Source: Puniceicoccales bacterium (GTDB lineage Bacteria; Verrucomicrobiota; Verrucomicrobiia; Opitutales; JAIRKQ01). From it: a stretch of DNA of 8,510 nt. Made by a program: the position numbers and the translations under genes. This document shows positions 5,689 through 8,510 of this stretch, piece by piece. The DNA is taken from the NCBI GenBank assembly GCA_031281895.1, contig JAITET010000003.1:1-8510 (forward strand), written 5' to 3'. The stretch's first letter is position 1; the number at the start of each line of letters is the position of its first letter. The notes under the pieces were generated by a model. It saw only the letters and a list, made by a program, of their open reading frames with translations. It was not told the origin of the DNA and made no database searches.

Positions 5689-6753
5689 TCAGTTTGGCAC
5701 GTTCAGATTCACATCTTCATCCACATTTTCCGCCAGAACCGTTCCTCCGGAAACGTGAACAATTTTCTTAATTTCTTCTTCCAGCGATTTTGCCGTGTCG
5801 GGATTGTTTTTAAGATATTGCTTTGCGGCTTCACGACCCTGGCCAATGAGTTTGCCGTTGTGGGCGATCCAAGCACCCTTCTTTTCCAAAATTTTATGCT
5901 CAAGGCCTAGGTCTATGATCGAACCAGTCTTAGAAATCCCTTCGTCGAACATTATGTCGAATTCACATTCGGTAAATGGTGCAGCCACTTTATTTTTCAC
6001 AATTTTGACCCGTGTTCTGTTCCCCGTAACTTTTCCGGAACTCTCTTTTATTTGCCCTGTCCTGCGAATGTCGAGCCTGACGGAAGCAAAGAATTTTAAC
6101 GCTCTTCCTCCCGGTGTTGTTTCCGGATTGCCAAACATCACTCCAATTTTTTCTCGAATTTGATTTGTAAATATGCACACACACTTGGATTTGCTGATGG
6201 CGGATGTCAATCGACGCATGGCTTGGCTCATCATTCTAGCTTGGGATCCAATCGTTATGTCTCCCATTTTGCCATCGAGTTCTGCCTTGCTTATAAGGGC
6301 AGCAACGGAATCGACAACGACGACATCAACGGCTCCAGATCGAATCAGTGTTTCCGTTATATTTAACGCATCCTCTCCATTTTCAGGTTGTGCCACCATA
6401 AGGCTATCCAAATCAACACCTACAACCTTGGCGTATCTTGGGTCGAGCGCATGTTCCACGTCGATAAACACAGCATTTCCGCCTCCCCTTTGGGCTTCCG
6501 CTATGAGACTTAGGCAAAATGTCGTTTTGCCCGAAGATTCCGGGCCAAAGATCTCACAAATCCTACCCCGGGGAAGTCCTCCCACTCCAAGGGCCAAATC
6601 GAGGGCAAGAGATCCAGTGGAGATAACGGAAACGTCCATTTTTTTCGCATTTCCCAGCCTCATGATGGAGCCTTCCCCGAACTGCTTATTTATTACAGCC
6701 ATAGCCTGCTCAAGTATGTTCGGATCTCTCGGGTCCCTTGCATCACTTTTCAT
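5689..6753 (-). CDS. recA: Recombinase A
   Basis: ATP-dependent DNA strand-exchange protein for homologous recombination and, where LexA exists, the SOS co-protease. The 354 residues are the normal length. Visible: the N-terminal KQFGEGSIMRLG (23-34), Walker A GPESSGKT (70-77), the catalytic Glu100 in DVEHALD, Walker B VVVVDSVAAL (144-153), loop L1 around KAELDGKMGD (156-165) and loop L2 from NQIREKIG to GGRALKF (197-221). The C-terminus is acidic (EEE, ENVDEDV), as in other RecA proteins. The ATG at 6753 gives the usual N-terminal length but has no clear ribosome-binding site. I find no GAAC/GTTC-type LexA box in the 86 bases before it, so SOS control is not evident. It is divergent from a DoxX-type gene and followed by lepA on the same strand. 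Confidence 0.98.
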   Translation of the reverse strand: MKSDARDPRDPNILEQAMAVINKQFGEGSIMRLGNAKKMDVSVISTGSLALDLALGVGGLPRGRICEIFGPESSGKTTFCLSLIAEAQRGGGNAVFIDVEHALDPRYAKVVGVDLDSLMVAQPENGEDALNITETLIRSGAVDVVVVDSVAALISKAELDGKMGDITIGSQARMMSQAMRRLTSAISKSKCVCIFTNQIREKIGVMFGNPETTPGGRALKFFASVRLDIRRTGQIKESSGKVTGNRTRVKIVKNKVAAPFTECEFDIMFDEGISKTGSIIDLGLEHKILEKKGAWIAHNGKLIGQGREAAKQYLKNNPDTAKSLEEEIKKIVHVSGGTVLAENVDEDVNLNVPN

Positions 6754-6810
6754 GCTGAAGATGGATAATATTGAAAATCAAACAATCAAGCATCATTTTT
6801 TTTATGGCTT

Positions 6811-6829
6811 TTAAATGAAAACGATTTAA
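6811..6829. repeat. Inverted repeat in the recA/DoxX divergent intergenic region
   Basis: TTAAAT (6811-6816) and ATTTAA (6824-6829) are reverse complements around a 7-base spacer, in the 86-base gap between two divergent starts. The spacing would suit an operator, but the arms are short and purely A/T, so chance is a real alternative. Confidence 0.25.
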
Positions 6830-6839
6830 TATGTAAGCA

Positions 6840-7244
6840 ATGAGTGGTTTACATTTTGATAGGCAGGATTTTGGTAAATTATTTATCCGGTTAGTTTTTG
6901 GTATAATCTTAGCAGCTAAGGGTGTCGTATTCCTCGTTGAGGGACAACCCTCTCTAACCTTGTTGGGAAGTATTTTAAGCATAGTTGGTATTGCGTCTCT
7001 ACCATTGTACCTAGGATGGGTAATTGCCGTATGCCATATTGTGTGTGGCATAATGATAGCCCTTGGAGCATTCTTTAAAATAAGTACATTTTTATTTGGA
7101 ACATTTCTTCTATTGGAAGCGGCTTTCAAGTATAAGATGGGGGGGAATCTGATTAGGGAAGTAGCCAATCTTGTAATGTTAGCGGCTGTAATGTACGGAT
7201 TTGTATTTATCGGTTCGGGGACATATACCATCCAAAAGCAATAA
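6840..7244 (+). CDS. DoxX-family integral membrane protein
   Basis: A 134-residue hydrophobic protein with about four membrane segments, near residues 13-33, 41-57, 59-79 and 105-124, with a further hydrophobic stretch at 82-95. The start FIRLVFGIILAAKGVVFLVEG and the middle GWVIAVCHIVCGIMIALGAF (59-78) resemble DoxX/DoxD-like proteins, which are small four-helix inner-membrane proteins. Some family members are linked to thiosulfate:quinone oxidoreductase or redox homeostasis, but most have no known role, and no partner enzyme is seen here. The ATG at 6840 has only a weak TAAG before it. The gene is divergent from recA, and the next gene follows after 33 bases on the same strand, so they may share a transcript. 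The family call rests on pattern and topology; the exact function is open. Confidence 0.75.
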   Translation: MSGLHFDRQDFGKLFIRLVFGIILAAKGVVFLVEGQPSLTLLGSILSIVGIASLPLYLGWVIAVCHIVCGIMIALGAFFKISTFLFGTFLLLEAAFKYKMGGNLIREVANLVMLAAVMYGFVFIGSGTYTIQKQ

Positions 7245-7277
7245 TGTTCCACGGTTTTTTGCGATAAAAAGAATATC

Positions 7278-7646
7278 ATGTGTGACTTACTCATAACATC
7301 AATTTTGGGGGAAGTGTTGGCCACGCCTACCCAAATAAGCATCGCATCGATGGTGGTACGCACTGCCATATTTCTATCTTTGCTGGCCTTAGGTGGCTAT
7401 TTCTTCGTTCAATTCCATAGGCGTGGATATTTTTGTAATTACAAAAATTCACCGAAGACCAGTTGCGATGAAATTAAAGTCGTTGCCATACGAATCCTAA
7501 GTGGCAGGAAATATTTGACGGTCATCGAACACTATGGCAAACGTTTTCTATTGGCTCTGACCAACGATAAAATCGAAAAACTGTCCGAGTGGAATTTGGA
7601 AATTCCCTCACCATCGGAAATGGAAGTTGATAGCAAGAAAAAATAA
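7278..7646 (+). CDS. FliO-like single-pass membrane protein
   Basis: A 122-residue protein with one strong membrane segment (about 26-46, VVRTAIFLSLLALGGYFFVQF). A cytoplasmic domain follows, whose core IKVVAIRILSGRKYLTVIEHYGKRFLLALTNDKIEKL (66-102) has the two-strand layout of FliO: basic residues, a hydrophobic strand, a G-K-R turn, then a second strand ending before a leucine-rich turn. FliO helps assemble the FliP ring of the flagellar export gate. The ending SEMEVDSKKK is charged and variable. No other flagellar or type III export gene is in the window, so FliO is a resemblance, not a proven identity. The ATG at 7278 has a weak AAAAGA upstream; an in-frame ATG at 7350 would leave only the membrane segment and cytoplasmic part. 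It is 33 bases after the DoxX-type gene and converges on rsmE with a 21-base gap. Confidence 0.55.
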   Translation: MCDLLITSILGEVLATPTQISIASMVVRTAIFLSLLALGGYFFVQFHRRGYFCNYKNSPKTSCDEIKVVAIRILSGRKYLTVIEHYGKRFLLALTNDKIEKLSEWNLEIPSPSEMEVDSKKK

Positions 7647-7667
7647 ACCTCCCTGGCATGTGGAATG

Positions 7668-8390
7668 TTAAAAATTGGTAAGTTGATCCAAAACACTTAG
7701 TGCATATACGGCAGCAGTTTCCGATCGCAGGACATTATGACGTGTCAGCCTACATTCAATAAAACCATTCCCTATTAGATAGGCATATTCGGACGGTGAA
7801 AAATCCCCCTCCGGACCAATGGCCATACAAATATTCGACTCTGGGAGATGGGGTGAGAGGATTTTTTTTATCGGCTGAGAATTTTCCTTCAATCCGCCGA
7901 AAAGTTTTATGCCAAATGGCAATAAATCGATGGATTCAAGCTTTTCAAAACATGAAATTTTTGGAAGAAATGGGTTCCCGGATTGTTTGCATGCTTCAAT
8001 GGCAGTTTGCTTCCAACGGAGCAATTTATTGTCTATTTTCCCCCTCAGTTTACATTCTGTATTCTGTGTCTCAAAAAATATTATTTCTGACACTCCTATG
8101 GCCGTTGCTTCACGCACGATATGGTCATTGTTACTGTTTTTTAGTACAGCCTGGAGAAGAGTTATCGGATGGCTTGGATGTCCAATTTTGTCTATTCTTT
8201 CAATCTCAATTTGTGCACATTTCCCATCTGCCACAACTAGTATGCCGTAGGCCTGGAATCCTTTGCCGTTCAACACAGTAACTGCTGATCCAATTCGTGC
8301 ACGCATAACATTACACAGGTGATGACTTTCGGATGGAGAAAGTTCCAATATCCCAACTTCCACATCATACCCATAGAAACATTTATGCAT
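7668..8390 (-). CDS. rsmE: 16S rRNA (uracil-1498-N3)-methyltransferase
   Basis: A SPOUT-fold enzyme that methylates U1498 (E. coli numbering) of 16S rRNA with S-adenosylmethionine, acting on the small subunit. The 240 residues are the usual length. An N-terminal PUA-like part has SHHLCNVMRARIGSAV (22-37) and LNGKGFQ (40-46). Then come REATAIGVSEI (93-103), RWKQTAIEACKQSGNPFLP (125-143), IGPEGDFSPSE (191-201) and NVLRSETA (219-226). The last two form the knotted cofactor site. The usual GPEGG is GPEGD, and the usual LG-RILR is LTRHNVLR, both conservative for the family. ATG 8390 starts at a normal distance from the SHHL motif, but no Shine-Dalgarno sequence precedes it; the leader is pyrimidine-rich instead. 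A possible insertion sequence begins upstream in the opposite direction. Confidence 0.95.
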   Translation of the reverse strand: MHKCFYGYDVEVGILELSPSESHHLCNVMRARIGSAVTVLNGKGFQAYGILVVADGKCAQIEIERIDKIGHPSHPITLLQAVLKNSNNDHIVREATAIGVSEIIFFETQNTECKLRGKIDNKLLRWKQTAIEACKQSGNPFLPKISCFEKLESIDLLPFGIKLFGGLKENSQPIKKILSPHLPESNICMAIGPEGDFSPSEYAYLIGNGFIECRLTRHNVLRSETAAVYALSVLDQLTNF

Positions 8391-8404
8391 AAATACGCGA
8401 ATCT

Positions 8405-8436
8405 CAAAATAAAAAAGAGAAAAGGAAAGAAAAAAT
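8405..8436 (+). other. Polypurine tract in the rsmE upstream region
   Basis: Almost every base from 8405 to 8435 is A or G on the + strand. On the rsmE strand this gives a pyrimidine-rich leader, which may help S1-dependent ribosome binding or may be the edge of an insertion sequence. No promoter boxes are clear in it. Confidence 0.4.
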
Positions 8437-8471
8437 CTTAGGGAAGATGGATGAATAAAATAACCCTAAGA
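8430..8471 (-). terminator. Hairpin with T-run: terminator-like on the minus strand, covers a ribosome-binding site on the plus strand
   Basis: TCTTAGGG (8436-8443) and CCCTAAGA (8464-8471) are perfect reverse complements. A G-U and an A-U pair can lengthen the minus-strand stem to ten. On that strand the stem is followed by TTTTTT (8435 to 8430), as in an intrinsic terminator, although the 20-base loop is large. On the + strand the left arm includes the AGGG of the ribosome-binding site of the gene starting at 8451. Confidence 0.4.
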
Positions 8472-8510
8472 CTAACAAGGCTTTTTGTGACCGTAGACGA
8501 TCTTTGCAAG
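8451..8510 (+). CDS. 5' end of a putative IS982-type transposase gene (partial)
   Basis: An ATG at 8451 opens a frame of 20 codons running off the right edge. AGGGAAG lies four bases upstream, a strong ribosome-binding site for this window. The segment LTRLFVTVDDLCK resembles the extreme N-terminus of IS982-family transposases, which typically begin with a short helix followed by an L-F-x-x-x-D-D-F-C-K pattern. If so, the left end of an insertion sequence lies in the 60 bases between here and rsmE; I cannot identify its terminal repeat without the right end. Translation may be damped by a hairpin over the ribosome-binding site. Only 20 residues are visible, so a host gene remains possible. 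Confidence 0.55.
   Translation, partial: MNKITLRLTRLFVTVDDLCK

Noticed and set aside
6743..7369. 208-codon minus-strand frame across the DoxX-type gene
   Set aside because: It overlaps the recA start and spans the promoter region; the + strand gene has a clear membrane topology that explains the open antisense frame.
7796..8281. 161-codon + strand frame inside rsmE
   Set aside because: It is antisense to a well-conserved methyltransferase; the product is Cys/aromatic-rich with no motif.
1..8510. tRNA, rRNA, CRISPR array, riboswitch or defence system
   Set aside because: No cloverleaf, rRNA signature, regularly spaced direct repeats or defence-protein motifs were seen on either strand.

Overview
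The window is ordinary bacterial chromosome carrying ten complete protein genes I consider real or likely. It also has one small candidate gene and two genes cut by the window edges. It is AT-rich, especially between genes. The proteins are free-living-type housekeeping enzymes. The LepA wording (RGITIK followed by NHPV; SRSLAACEG; AKCYGGDISRKRKL) and the RsmE wording (REATAIGV) remind me of the Planctomycetes-Verrucomicrobia-Chlamydiae group, possibly an Opitutae/Puniceicoccales-like verrucomicrobium. That placement is from memory of family sequences, not from a search. Several genes (recA, lepA, rsmE, folB) lack a clear Shine-Dalgarno sequence.

Layout, left to right. Positions 1-99 look like the tail of an outer-membrane beta-barrel protein gene on the + strand. 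A MoxR-type AAA+ ATPase gene (256-1245, -) converges on it, with a small hairpin plus T-run downstream that may end its transcript. On the other side of the moxR start begins a rightward folate cluster. It has a small uncharacterised ORF (about 1353-1520) overlapping folP, then folP, folB and folK, each overlapping the next by 8-17 bases. FolK, FolB and FolP make and join the two halves of 7,8-dihydropteroate, so the cluster encodes consecutive steps of one pathway. A weak hairpin follows folK.

Next is a single orphan gene (3360-3758, +) encoding a 132-residue protein with a hydrophobic, glycine/alanine-rich C-terminal half. It has its own near-consensus promoter and a perfect inverted repeat at the expected transcription start. 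It converges on lepA (EF4, 3803-5602, -), which lies downstream of recA (5689-6753, -). A perfect 10-base inverted repeat sits in the 86-base recA-lepA gap. Divergent from recA are a DoxX-family membrane protein gene (6840-7244, +) and a small FliO-like single-pass membrane protein gene (7278-7646, +), which converge on rsmE (7668-8390, -).

The last 60 bases (8451-8510, +) open a reading frame that resembles the start of an IS982-type transposase, so an insertion sequence may begin just upstream of rsmE. An 8-base perfect inverted repeat covers that gene's ribosome-binding site. Read on the other strand it is followed by six T, like an intrinsic terminator. I see no rRNA, tRNA, CRISPR array or obvious defence system. 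The items most worth a second look are the orphan 132-residue gene, the small ORF ahead of folP, the recA-lepA inverted repeat and the hairpin at the putative transposase start.
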